A stretch of DNA of 64,000 bases, taken from contig CM065299.1 in NCBI GenBank assembly GCA_032871835.1, forward strand, positions 45,706,706-45,770,705. Reading direction: 5' to 3'. The first letter of the stretch is position 1. Each line of letters opens with the position of its first letter. This document shows, in pieces, positions 53,816 through 63,270 of this stretch. This DNA is from Dipteronia dyeriana (Eukaryota; Streptophyta; Magnoliopsida; Sapindales; Sapindaceae). Under the pieces are notes generated by a model. The model was not told the DNA's origin and did not search any database. It was given only the letters and a program-made list of their open reading frames with translations. The position numbers and the translations under genes were made by a program.

Positions 53816-56069
53816 TGTTAGGTTTTAGTTTGTGTTGGCATGAATTCCATATCAAAATGATGTTTACTTGTAATGACTTAGTTGTTCAGGTTCATGATGA
53901 TTCAAGCTTCAAGAAAGAAGAAACAACAAGTCAAAGCAAGTTCTAAGTCTTCAAAGAGAAAGGATGCAATTTGGTTCTACAAAGGTATACTAAGACCTTA
54001 TTTTTCTCTTACAAGGCTTAGGCACACACAAACATATCATACATTTGTGTCCCTGCATAGTTGTGCACCTTTATAGGCACAAACACACATATCATACATT
54101 TGTGTCCCTGCATTATTGTGCACCGTTATAGGCACACATACAATTCATTTATATGTGTCCCTGCATCGTTGTGCACCATGTATAACACATTCACACACTT
54201 TAAGATGAATGCTCATGCATTGGTTTGGAAATAACATGTTTTTGAATATGCATGATTGGAAACTATCTCTATGTAGTGTGCATTCTAGAGTGAATTGTGT
54301 TTGTGTGTGTATATGTTTGTATAACATGGATATTGAACTTGGATTTAGTCTTAAATCATTCTTGATTGAGTTCCGGTAATTTCGGTTACTCATACTATTG
54401 ATTTCAAGTTCAAAGTCAAAAGATACTACACTTTCAACTCATGTTTCATACATTGTCTTAGTCTTCATATATCGAGTCGAATTATTTTATTCTGGGTTGT
54501 GTATCTTATATTTCCATATCCGTGTGGGAGTTACGGTTCATAATCCACAAACGGATTTGAATTTTGAGTTTGGAGACCGGAGAACGGTCGAAGAACGCGA
54601 GGGAAGCGCGAGGGGAATGCTCCATGGCCAAAAGACCATGGAGGTGTGCATGCCCAAGATGGCGCGTGGCCATCTCGGCTGGACAACCTTGCTGCCCCGA
54701 GATGCCCATGCGTCATCTCGGGAAATCACTTCCAAAGGAGGGCAATTTGGTCTTTCTTGCTTTCTTCTTTCCCACTCTAAAATCTCTCTCCCTCTCACAT
54801 TTCATTCTAAGAAGAAATTCAAATCAAGTGTGCAGAATTTTTCTCTCTAAATTTACTCATCTTCCAAACACCACAACTTCCTCATTTGAACTCTGATTTG
54901 AGTGATTCGAAGTTGAGAGTGTTCATCTATTCATCTTCCATCTTTTCTCGGAAGGTTTGAGTTAATTTTACTGCTTTTTTTGGTTTCTAATCATACAAAA
55001 ACTGGCCTGCACCTAGATCAACTAAGGTATTGATTTTCTCTCTAAGTTTTCTTTTAAAACTTGGTCAATTGCCTTGGGTTTTCTTATTCTACATATATTT
55101 GTATATTGTGAGTGTTTTGATTTATGTTTTGAACACTTTCAAAGCTAGGTTGAATTTCAATTGAAATCATTCATGTTGAGTTAGGTTTTGATTTTGCCTA
55201 TGTTATCACATGTTTGGGATTGTATTGTGCTAGCTTTGATTCTAGGACTATTTGTGATCTTTGATTTACTAATTTTAAGAAAAATATTTCATCACATGTA
55301 TTAGGCTCTCTTGGCCGAAATTCTCACATAATACATTTGCTTATGTTCTTTTAAGCTATACATGTGATTTGTTGAATCTATGATTAGGAATATGCTCTAG
55401 AACTTATGCTTATATCTATTTGACATTGTCATATGATTTTAGCATGTTTAAGGTTTTTGTGATTTAAACTTGATCTTGTGATTTGTTGATCAGATCTTGT
55501 GATTCAAGTTTAGATATATGCATGAATCTAGTTTGTGATTAATGTTGATCATATCTTACATAATCTAGATTGACTAGTCATGCATGATGAACTAGACTAT
55601 ATGTGATTTGTGCATTCATGCTCATGTCTAGTATTTTCCATAGGATGTTTTGATCATAACATTCTATGTTGCATGCTTGTTTGCATTTTGCATTCATGAT
55701 CACCTAGATGCCTTGTAAGAAGGAAGTCTTGACAATAGGTGTGAGACCTATGGTGTTGAGCAAGTAGTCTTGGCAAGAGGTGTGAAGCCTTGGATAGTCA
55801 AGCAAGAAGTCTTGCCTAGAGTTTGGAGAACTCGGATAGGTGAGCAAGAAAGTCTTGACTAGAGTCGGGAAGACTCGAATAGTTGAGCAAGAAGTCTTGC
55901 CTTGGGTTGTGAAGATCCGGATAAGGTGAGCATGAAAGTCTTGACAAGAGGTGTGAAGCCTATGATTGTTGAGCATAGGGCGACAACTTCTAGAGTAGGA
56001 TAGGAGGGTAGTTTCTAGGTGAAGAGGTCACTTGAGAGATTGTACTTGTCTTATCTACTAGTGGATTTT
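53816..56069 (+). repeat. 3' LTR of Sire-3, truncated (2,254 bp)
   Basis: Collinear with the 5' LTR from TGTTAGG to 'ttatctactagtggatttt', then unrelated sequence begins at 56,070. The last ~365 bp, including the C-run end, are missing, so there is no 3' target duplication to check. It holds three 53-55-bp repeats (54,021-54,184) and six 42-bp repeats. ORFs at 53,882-55,976 are LTR sequence. Confidence 0.9.
55724..55978. repeat. 42-bp minisatellite, six units (3' LTR)
   Basis: Same unit as at 47,834-48,128. Units 1 and 2 and the last four align with units of the 5' LTR, and one of the near-identical units 2/3 of the 5' LTR is lacking here. Confidence 0.9.
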
Positions 56070-56168
56070 GGCAAGAAAGACAAACAAGGAGAAACTTGTG
56101 TCAAGTAACTAGAAAAAAAATATAATGAATAATCAATCCCAATGAAATTATATATAGAACAAAAAAAA

Positions 56169-56417
56169 TTATTTAGTTCCAACTGTAACATATATTATTG
56201 AAATGGCATCATCCAAATAGGAACAATCAAACTCAAGGGCCAATCCACCGTGCTTAGAGATGGTAAGGGTAAAAGATGGGTAGTCAGTAAATCTTTCATC
56301 AATTCTGTCATCATAAACATAAACAAGCTCACCCTGGAACTCTTTTGTGAATAATACAGAAACATAACCATTATCATCTTCCATTTTACACGTGAATTCA
56401 TTTGGAGTTTCTTCAAC
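56169..56417 (-). pseudogene. MAM33/p32 mitochondrial glycoprotein, internal exon fragment
   Basis: The minus strand, after an acceptor-like TTCCATGAATAG, reads VEETPNEFTCKMEDDNGYVS, VLFTKEFQGELVYVYDDRID and SKHGGLALEFDCSYLDDAIS before a stop at 56,169. The 'vSV.VSK.GG..LEF.C.AyPDEI.I' pattern is that of the MAM33/p32 (mitochondrial glycoprotein) family of mitochondrial-matrix proteins, where it forms the beta-sheet part. It should be followed downstream by the exon now found upstream at 56,854-56,695, so exon order is reversed. N-terminal exons and transit peptide are not present. Confidence 0.72.
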
Positions 56418-56694
56418 CTATTCATGGAAACAAACATGAACCAAAACAGGTGACCGCATTTTAACTAAATTCAATAGTAATCATAAAGACAACACCAACC
56501 ACCGCTTAACTTTGCTAATTCTGGGTATTAAAAAAATTTACACTATTATCGAGAATCAGTGAAACCGCAATTACTTGAAATCAGCTCTCCAACTAGAAAA
56601 ATTAGAAAAGGTAAAGATCGAGTACAAGAAGTTAATATAAACATACACAATCTGCCATAAATAACAATCATAGAAATCCTCCAAATGGAAAAGC

Positions 56695-56854
56695 CTATAC
56701 TTCAATGAAGTTGTTCATCTTCTTCAACCAAATCAAATGTTCTCTGCTGCACTTGTTGCGCATTTAGTCATACAAGAAACCTATGAAGCCAGTATTTATT
56801 CCTTTAGCATCTAAGTACCTGTGGAAGGCTTTCTTCAGCTTTTTATCTAAATCA
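56695..56854 (-). pseudogene. MAM33/p32 C-terminal exon fragment
   Basis: After an excellent acceptor (TATCGTCTCTCTTGCAG) the minus strand reads SDLDKKLKKAFHRYLDAKGI (the first Ser is split across the junction), NTGFIGFLYD, an in-frame TAA, then MRNKCSREHLIWLKKMNNFI and a stop. This is the characteristic C-terminus of plant MAM33 proteins (DLD..L..AFH.YLE.RGI......FL..YM..K..REYL.WL..L..FI). The internal TAA sits where Tyr is usual. It lies 5' of the internal exon on the same strand, so the gene is scrambled or these are parts of two copies. Confidence 0.8.
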
Positions 56855-56987
56855 CTGCAAGAGAGACGATAATCAAGAGGTAAGGAATAATTGATCGAAT
56901 TTGAATTGAGTTATAATTATACACTGAATACAAAGGAATTAGAAAAGAAACTGAACAAAAATAGTAAATTGAAAACGAGAAGAAATT

Positions 56988-57332
56988 CTACTTACGACTC
57001 CTGCGATAATAAAAAATCCGAGTAAAGAAGCCAAGAGCTATCATCTTCTTCTCATCAAAAAGATAGGACCTACCTCTTTTTTTCAGAGTATGCACAGCCG
57101 CTCGAGCAAGGTTAGTCAACTCGGCATCAATGAAATTAGGTTGTGACTTGTTCCGGCGAGTAGGAGAGTAAAAGAAACAAGGAACCTTTAACACTTCCTG
57201 ACATTCCCCAACTGTGAGCTTGATCTCGTGCCCCCAGTTTCCTCCAACAAAAAACAAGTTGTTTTTCCAGAACTTGTTTGAGGTAGGAAAACCCCATATA
57301 AAACCGTTCTTGTTGACGTCTGAGGAAATATC
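56988..57332 (-). pseudogene. Unassigned ORF remnant cut by the Copia G LTR
   Basis: Excluding the part inside the LTR, the minus strand gives ADISSDVNKNGFIWGFPTSN, KFWKNNLFFVGGNWGHEIKL, ECQEVLKVPCFFYSPTRRNK and TNLARAAVHTLKKRGRSYLF. The 'WK..LFFV.G.WG' block recalls gag-like plant transposon-associated proteins, but I cannot assign a family. It begins inside the LTR boundary at 57,333, so the real N-terminus was lost to the insertion. Confidence 0.4.
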
Positions 57333-59770
57333 TGCAAGAAAAAAAAACGGTTCAAAACACAATGGAAGCATGAGAAATAAGAAAATTAAGGTTTTCGTAT
57401 AAATAAAAAGATTTCCCTTTTATGCAATGAGAGCCTTAACCCTAGATTAATTGATATATATAAAAAGTACCGTACCTTTTTCTCGTGGCGTTTGAACAAA
57501 CGCCGAATCAATTCCGGAAGACCTTCCAATCCAATCACGAACATGAATCACCTAGGTGTGTGGGCTCTCTTTCTTTAAATCGTATACCTAAGGATGGAAA
57601 CAAACAAAATCTTTCTCTTTGTTAGTTACAACAATCCTCCAAGAAAAAACAAAGAACGTTAGGTCACTTGTTAATTCTCAATCAATTTGATTGAAACTAT
57701 CGTGAACCTTAATTCAATGTTGTACACAAAACCTTTTGATGTAAAGGCAACTAGTGTACTATCAAAACCCAAACATTCTTTCTTCCTATTTCGTCTTTCC
57801 CGAATCACACACTATTTCTTACTGTTGATCGAATTTTGTCTAGAGTAAAATCAGATTTTTCTCCATTAAAATTCCTATGACGCCTAAATTCTTCTCTCTT
57901 AGAAAAACTAGGCTAGCCGAAATATACTCTTGAAATTATGCTAGGGCTGGCCGAAATTTACTCTTACAATAAGTTAGGGCCGGCCGAAAATCACAAGAGA
58001 TATATATAGGACTATAAATCCTCTCCTAAGAAGGATTTACTTGGTTGGCAAGAATCCTTTCCTTAGGTGGATTTATTTGGTAGTAAAGAATCCTTATCTC
58101 AAAGGAATTCTATCCTCTCCAATATACACATGGGTTGGCCGAAAATCTTAGGATATATATTAGGAGACTTAATTCTTTCCCGAAGAAGGATTTACTTGTT
58201 TGTTATGAATCCTTTCCTTTGGTAGAATTACTTGGTGGTTAAGAATCCATTTCAAAAAGGAATTCTATCCTACACCAAGACTCCTAATCCAACTCAATAG
58301 TGTATTTGTAACCATATTAAAGACTTCCAAATTAAATTAGTTATATAATTCCTTTTATTTATCTACTTATCAAATATAGTCTTCAGCATTATTTATACTA
58401 CCAACAATAGTATAATTTTAGGGGACCATCTCCTACAAGGAAAAAGATTTTGACTTTTAGTTAAATAAAAAATTAATCAACAAATTAATTAATTACCATT
58501 TAATTAAATAGTAATATAAAATAATATAATTAAGCTATTCTAAATAGCCTTGCCGCCCATACCAATGTATATGGCCCATTATATTATTTTCTTATTTTAT
58601 TAAATCCATTTGACTTTTTTAAGAACTTCACTTGTGAACTAAACCCATTCTTACAAAAAGAAACAAGTCCACAAGCCTTAATACAATTCTAGATTGACCC
58701 CTAAATTAGTCCGGTAGAATATATCAAGTAATCCATGCAAGTTTGTGTGGATTGGGAATCTTGGCGGGCTATCTAGATTTAAGCTCCAATAGACACAACC
58801 CAATCAATTCAACAAATGATTCACTTAGGTCCGATCTATTTACTTTTAGTTCATTCCACTAAAGAACTAAAATTGAACTCTTAAAAAAAGATAGATTAAG
58901 TTGATGTTAATCATTCATACCCTAGACAACCTTATTGGAGAAAGTGTATCCTCATGAAGAATACCAGTAATCGCCAAGAGCTCATAGACCGCCTATAGCT
59001 CTTCAAGTTACCATATTTACTCATATAACCACATTTTGAACTTGGATATTTGACTTGTCTAGAAGCCATGTTTTAATAGACACTATTGAAAACTTAATGT
59101 TAAGATTTAATATCCAATACCTCAAAACATCCATACGATGATATTATACTCTCAATTCATAAATGGAGCCACGATGTCCGTATCTATAAATGAAGTCCTC
59201 TATCGATTAACAAATGAATACCACAAAACTATCGAGGGTAGACTATGTTATATAATCGTACTCATTGATAGCTCAAATGATAACACTTGCAACCGTAAGT
59301 CCATCATTTATCTAAGGGTTCAGATAGACTCTCTTCTAATGAAAACTTTTATCCGTTCTAGATAAAGTATTCCATTGTGATCCAATTCATTGCACCCACT
59401 GCACTAGATTCTTTTGCTAAAAGACACCACACCTTAATGATTTTAGACTCATCATAACACATTTGATCCCACTCAAATGCTAACAAAATAATCTATAACT
59501 TTGACAAGATAAAGGCCCCCAACCTATTATCTTAAGTTGTGAATATTATTCAAGACAAACTAAAGAATTGTGTCTACCTCATACATATCTAGATGTATGA
59601 ACAATTCTTCTTTTCTCATAGTCTTTTAACTGTAAGATTATTTACTTTTGACAATTATTAAAATTAAACTATAAATGCTATAAAATTTGTTAAACTAGAA
59701 ATCACTTTATTAATATGAAAAGATTGTCAAATACATTATTATACTCTTGCTATCGAGTATAATCCTAACA
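57333..59770 (-). repeat. 3' LTR of Copia G (2,438 bp)
   Basis: Plus-strand ends are TGCAAGAAAA ... ATAATCCTAACA. It is preceded (minus sense) by AGCAAGTGAGAGAT, a purine-rich tract serving as PPT. It matches the 5' LTR (63,271 onward) from its other end: 'ccttaaccctagattaattg', 'cctttttctcgtgrcg', 'aatcacctaggwgtgtg'. It contains GGCCGGCCGAAA-type short motifs at about 57,910-57,990 and 58,135. The flank before it is atatc. Confidence 0.88.
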
Positions 59771-60800
59771 ATCTCTCACTTGCTCTATAGCAAATGTGAT
59801 GTATCTCTCGAGTTGTCTGACAACCCTCCCACTACAATGAGGTATGGTAGATTGTTGATCTTGTGTTGGTACGGAACTTACAATTGGGCTTGGTTGCGAA
59901 ACCTCTTGTGGAATTGTATCTCCTGAAAGCTCATTTAGGATAATTCTACTTTTAGGCACAAAATTATTTATATAGTCCTTATCAAAAAAATTAGCATTTG
60001 TCGAAAAAAAATACTTTAAGATCTGAAGGACTATAAAAATAATATCCTTTTGTTCCTTTTGGATACCCTACAAATATGCATGTTTCTGAACATGACTCCA
60101 TATTTTCTGTCTTTCCTTTTAACACGTGCCCAGAACATCCAAATATCCTTAAGTGTTGTAAACTAGGCTTTCGCCCAATGCACAACTCATGCGGTGTTTT
60201 AGGAACCAACTTATATGGTACATCGTTTAGAATATACATTGCAGTTTGTAAAGCATGTCCTTAAAAAGAATTAGGAAGCGTTGAATAACTCAACATAGAC
60301 CTGACCATGTTTAAAAGAGTTCTATTTCCCCTTTCTGCCACCCCATTTTGTTGAGGTGTGCCTGGTGCAGAAAACTGAGAAACTATCCCATTATCAATAA
60401 GATATTACTGAAACTCACCAGATAGATATTCTCCACCACGATCAGACCTCAAGATTTTTATGCGATTCTCAAGCTGATTTTCAACCTTAGCTTTAAATGC
60501 TTTGAACATTTCAAAAACATCCAACTTATGTCTCATGAGATACACATAACCAAATCTTAAGTGATCATCCGTGAAAGTGATGAGGTACTTATATCCACCT
60601 CTAGCTTGAATGCTAATAGGTCCACACACATCAGTGTGTATCAATCCTTAACATTTGATGGCTCTTATGCCTTTGGTCGTAAATGACCTTTTGGTCATTT
60701 TACCTTTCAAACAAGATTCACAAGTTGGTAGATCATCAACCTTTAAGTCACTTAGAGGTCTATCACTTGCCAATCTTTTAATCCTGTTAAGGTTAATATG
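59765..60800 (-). pseudogene. Copia integrase (element G)
   Basis: Minus-strand order: a pre-integrase block (WHLHLSHINLNRIKRLAS and CESCLKGKMTKRSFTTKG), LIHTDVCGPISIQARGGYKY (first Asp), ITFTDDHLRFGYVYLM, KILRSDRGGEYLSGEFQ (second Asp), a stop, then APGTPQQNGVAERGNRTLL (Glu), a stop, YILNDVPYKLVPKTPHELC, IFGCSGHVLKGKTENMESC and CIFVGYPKGTKGYYFYSP, and after more stops the linker SGRVVRQLERYITFA, normally found just before RT. All three catalytic residues are retained, but about four stops interrupt it. The coding remnant then meets the LTR. Confidence 0.88.
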
Positions 60801-60985
60801 ACTTAGGTGCAAATGCCATATGTAGGTTTCATCAATTGTACTCTTTTATGATTAGGTTCGGTTGATTTTGTGTCTAACAAGTGAGAGATATTTCCTTACA
60901 AATAGAATAAACCATTTTCCAATGGACCTTTACAAGCAAATTTTTTATTCTTACTAACAATAAAACTTTTATTAAAAGTAATCGA

Positions 60986-61928
60986 TTATCCAAATTTATT
61001 TAGACAAGATACCAAAATTAAATTCCTCTTGAATTGTGGTACATAATAAACGTTTATTAATACTAAATGCCTATTTGAATCTAAATTGATTCTAATATCT
61101 CCCACTACTCTAGTAGACACCAACGCTCCGTTGCCTATATGCAAGTTGAATTCATTCTTAGTCAGTCTATTCCTTTGACCCATTTCACCATAAAAGAAAC
61201 ACTTTCCTTTGATATTGGTTACTTTCTTAGTCTCCTTCTAGGAAGGCTCAAGTTGCCTTTACTTCTGTTGTCTCTTGACCTTCTTACGGGTCTTTAACAG
61301 TAGAAACTTACCAAGCATATGAATCTCTTGACCCTTGCCTTTCAAAAGGATTTTTTCCTCGCTTTAAACATCTTGCATCAGGCCTTGCAAGGTGTATTCC
61401 TTATTATTCAAGGTGTAGTCCAACTTGAATTGATCAAATGAACCCGATAGTGAGTTTTCAATCAGGTCAATTTTAGTCTCACCAACTATCTCAGCATAGT
61501 TCAGTTCAACAATGTTGAGATATGGTATGACTTTCATCATGTGATCTTTTACACCCTATCTAGGTTTAATCCTAAGATTCATAAAAGCAGTCACTGCCTC
61601 TTTCTCTTAATCTTTCTAGACCTCATAGTAAACGTCTCCTCTAGAGACATCGTTATATCGGCGGCAGTCTTGTAGTCCTTCATGTTGCTGTTGCAACACG
61701 TCGGAGATGATGGCCATAATGTAACTTACATTTAGCCATCTCATCTGAAGACTTCCACTACTAATACTCATCTCTTTGCTCTTGAGTAGATTCATTAGTT
61801 TGGTGGTTAAGGAACAAACATAACGAATTTACGTTTTGCAATAACAACCCAATTTTCCTTTTCCATGTGACATAATTATCATCAGTTAAAGTATTATCTT
61901 TTAGGAATTTGATTAGGGATGGGGTCAT
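60986..61928 (-). pseudogene. Copia gag / protease remnant (element G)
   Basis: Gag begins MTPSLIKFLKDNTLTDDNYV then TWKRKIGLLLQ (about 61,925), and continues in broken frames with SLSGSFDQFKLDYTLNNKEY, TLQGLMQDV and a basic tract. KGKCFFYGEMG marks what was a zinc knuckle, but it jumps directly to NEFNLHIGNGALVSTRVVGD, IRINLDSNRHLVL and YYVPQFKRNLILVSCL, the region after the protease active site. The W.lDSG active-site segment and the end of the knuckle appear deleted. Confidence 0.82.
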
Positions 61929-63255
61929 GATTTCTTTATATAAACAAAAATTATATATGTAAATAATCATGATAAAGCACTTTTGTATATTTATCTTGAA
62001 TTAAATGGAATAATTCAATCGTAAAAATTCAACGGTGATCCAACACCCATAAATGTCACACCTCCTTTTGGAATTTGTAACATTTACTAGTTGGACTAGG
62101 TCCCACCTAATTGTTAACATAACAACAAACGTTTTCAGTTTTAGCCTTATGATTTTATTAGCAAGAATTCTTGGGAGGATATTAATAAACTCACATTGAG
62201 TGTGTTACCAAGTTATAGACCTTCAATAATCCCTCACGAATATCCCTCTTTTGGGAGTAGATATCGTTCGGGCTAATTGTCTAGTCTATCCTTGTAAGAA
62301 GTATCTTGCTAAATTCCATCCATGAATACCTCTTGGGAGGTTATTACACGAAACAGAAAGCTCAACTAAACTTGGAGGCCGTAGGTGTTCCAAAACACCT
62401 TCTCCCACAAAATTATTTAAAGCATGTGATTGAATTCCAAAGAATGATTTACCAAGATATCTAGATGCCAATTTAGATACCTAAACCATTATATGCATGT
62501 TCATACCAAAAGAGATATATGAGTGGCACTCCTATTCTATATGACATGTTATCAAACAAGGACAAACAGTGTAATATTTACAACAAATATAAATATCTTC
62601 AATTTTGGTCCATCCTAGAAAATCATGTAAATTACATGTCTTGGAATACAAAAAACTCCTTTCTTGGCAAACAAGTCTTCACGTGCCCTTCGTGGTCCGG
62701 ACTCTCTCGACTGCCTCCCATGGACGTGCACACCCTTGGTCCTTACCCATGGGTGTGCGCATGCCACAAACCCATAAAGAGCTGCCATGCGCAGCCCATG
62801 CCACAACAAACATGGATGCGTGCTCTTCACACGCACGTTCATTGCTACGGCTCGCGTGGTCCTGAACTTGTTCCGGTTGCTTTGAGTTATTCAAACCTTT
62901 GAGTCTTTGAAACTTGAGTGTATTACAGAAGAATTATAAATAAAAATACTGCAGTTTTTTTTATTACAAAAACAAAATAAAAAAAACTTAGCAACTACCA
63001 AGAAGGAAATTATGGCGATGATAGACAACCCTTCTTGTTACAATCCCAAAACAAAATACATCTAAATTCTAGGATCAAAATTGAGCAATAACAATCCACA
63101 TATAAAACATACATATATATATATATATATCCATACATTCCATTGTAAATATATATGTGAATACCTAGAGTGCCATCTCTTTCTAAAACATGCATATATA
63201 CAATAAAAAGAAAAGATTCACGAACACAGACATCAGTTAATCAAGGGTACAACCA
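61929..63255 (-). other. Leader of Copia G with a GC-rich patch
   Basis: About 1.3 kb without a supported gene. A GC-rich patch at 62,680-62,870 repeats GCATGCC/CCATGGGTGTGCG-like words (ccatggacgtgcacac, cccatgggtgtgcgcatgcc, ccatgcgcagcccatgcc, catggatgcgtgctc, cacacgcacgttc). ORFs on both strands over it are compositional. (AT)n lies at 63,111-63,130 and poly-A/T stretches near 62,955-62,990. Confidence 0.6.
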
Positions 63256-63268
63256 GGCTCTGATACCA
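63256..63268 (-). promoter_or_regulatory. Primer-binding site, perfect initiator-Met type (element G)
   Basis: Minus strand TGGTATCAGAGCC exactly, two bases from the LTR terminus (plus strand TGTAAGGAC at 63,271). Confidence 0.92.
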
Positions 63269-63270
63269 AT

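Larger units (their letters stand above)
45934..56069 (+). mobile_element. Sire-3: pol-less Sirevirus-like element with gag and a 3' ORF
   Basis: 5' LTR 45,934-48,586; PBS 48,589; gag 48,671-50,381; a non-coding gap; a 3' ORF 52,290-53,348; several GGGGGAG polypurine tracts; 3' LTR 53,816-56,069 (truncated at its end). Protease, integrase, RT and RNase H are absent. Sirevirus features visible are the large gag with two zinc knuckles, repeated polypurine tracts, long LTRs with a cctattcac-C(n) end, and an ORF in the env-like position between the missing pol and the 3' LTR. It is non-autonomous and would depend on proteins from a related element. Confidence 0.85.

Noticed and set aside
54398..54850. 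150-codon plus ORF in the 3' LTR, and its antisense partners
   Set aside because: LTR sequence crossing the GC-richer patch; no motif, and the 5' LTR copy is not open over the same length.
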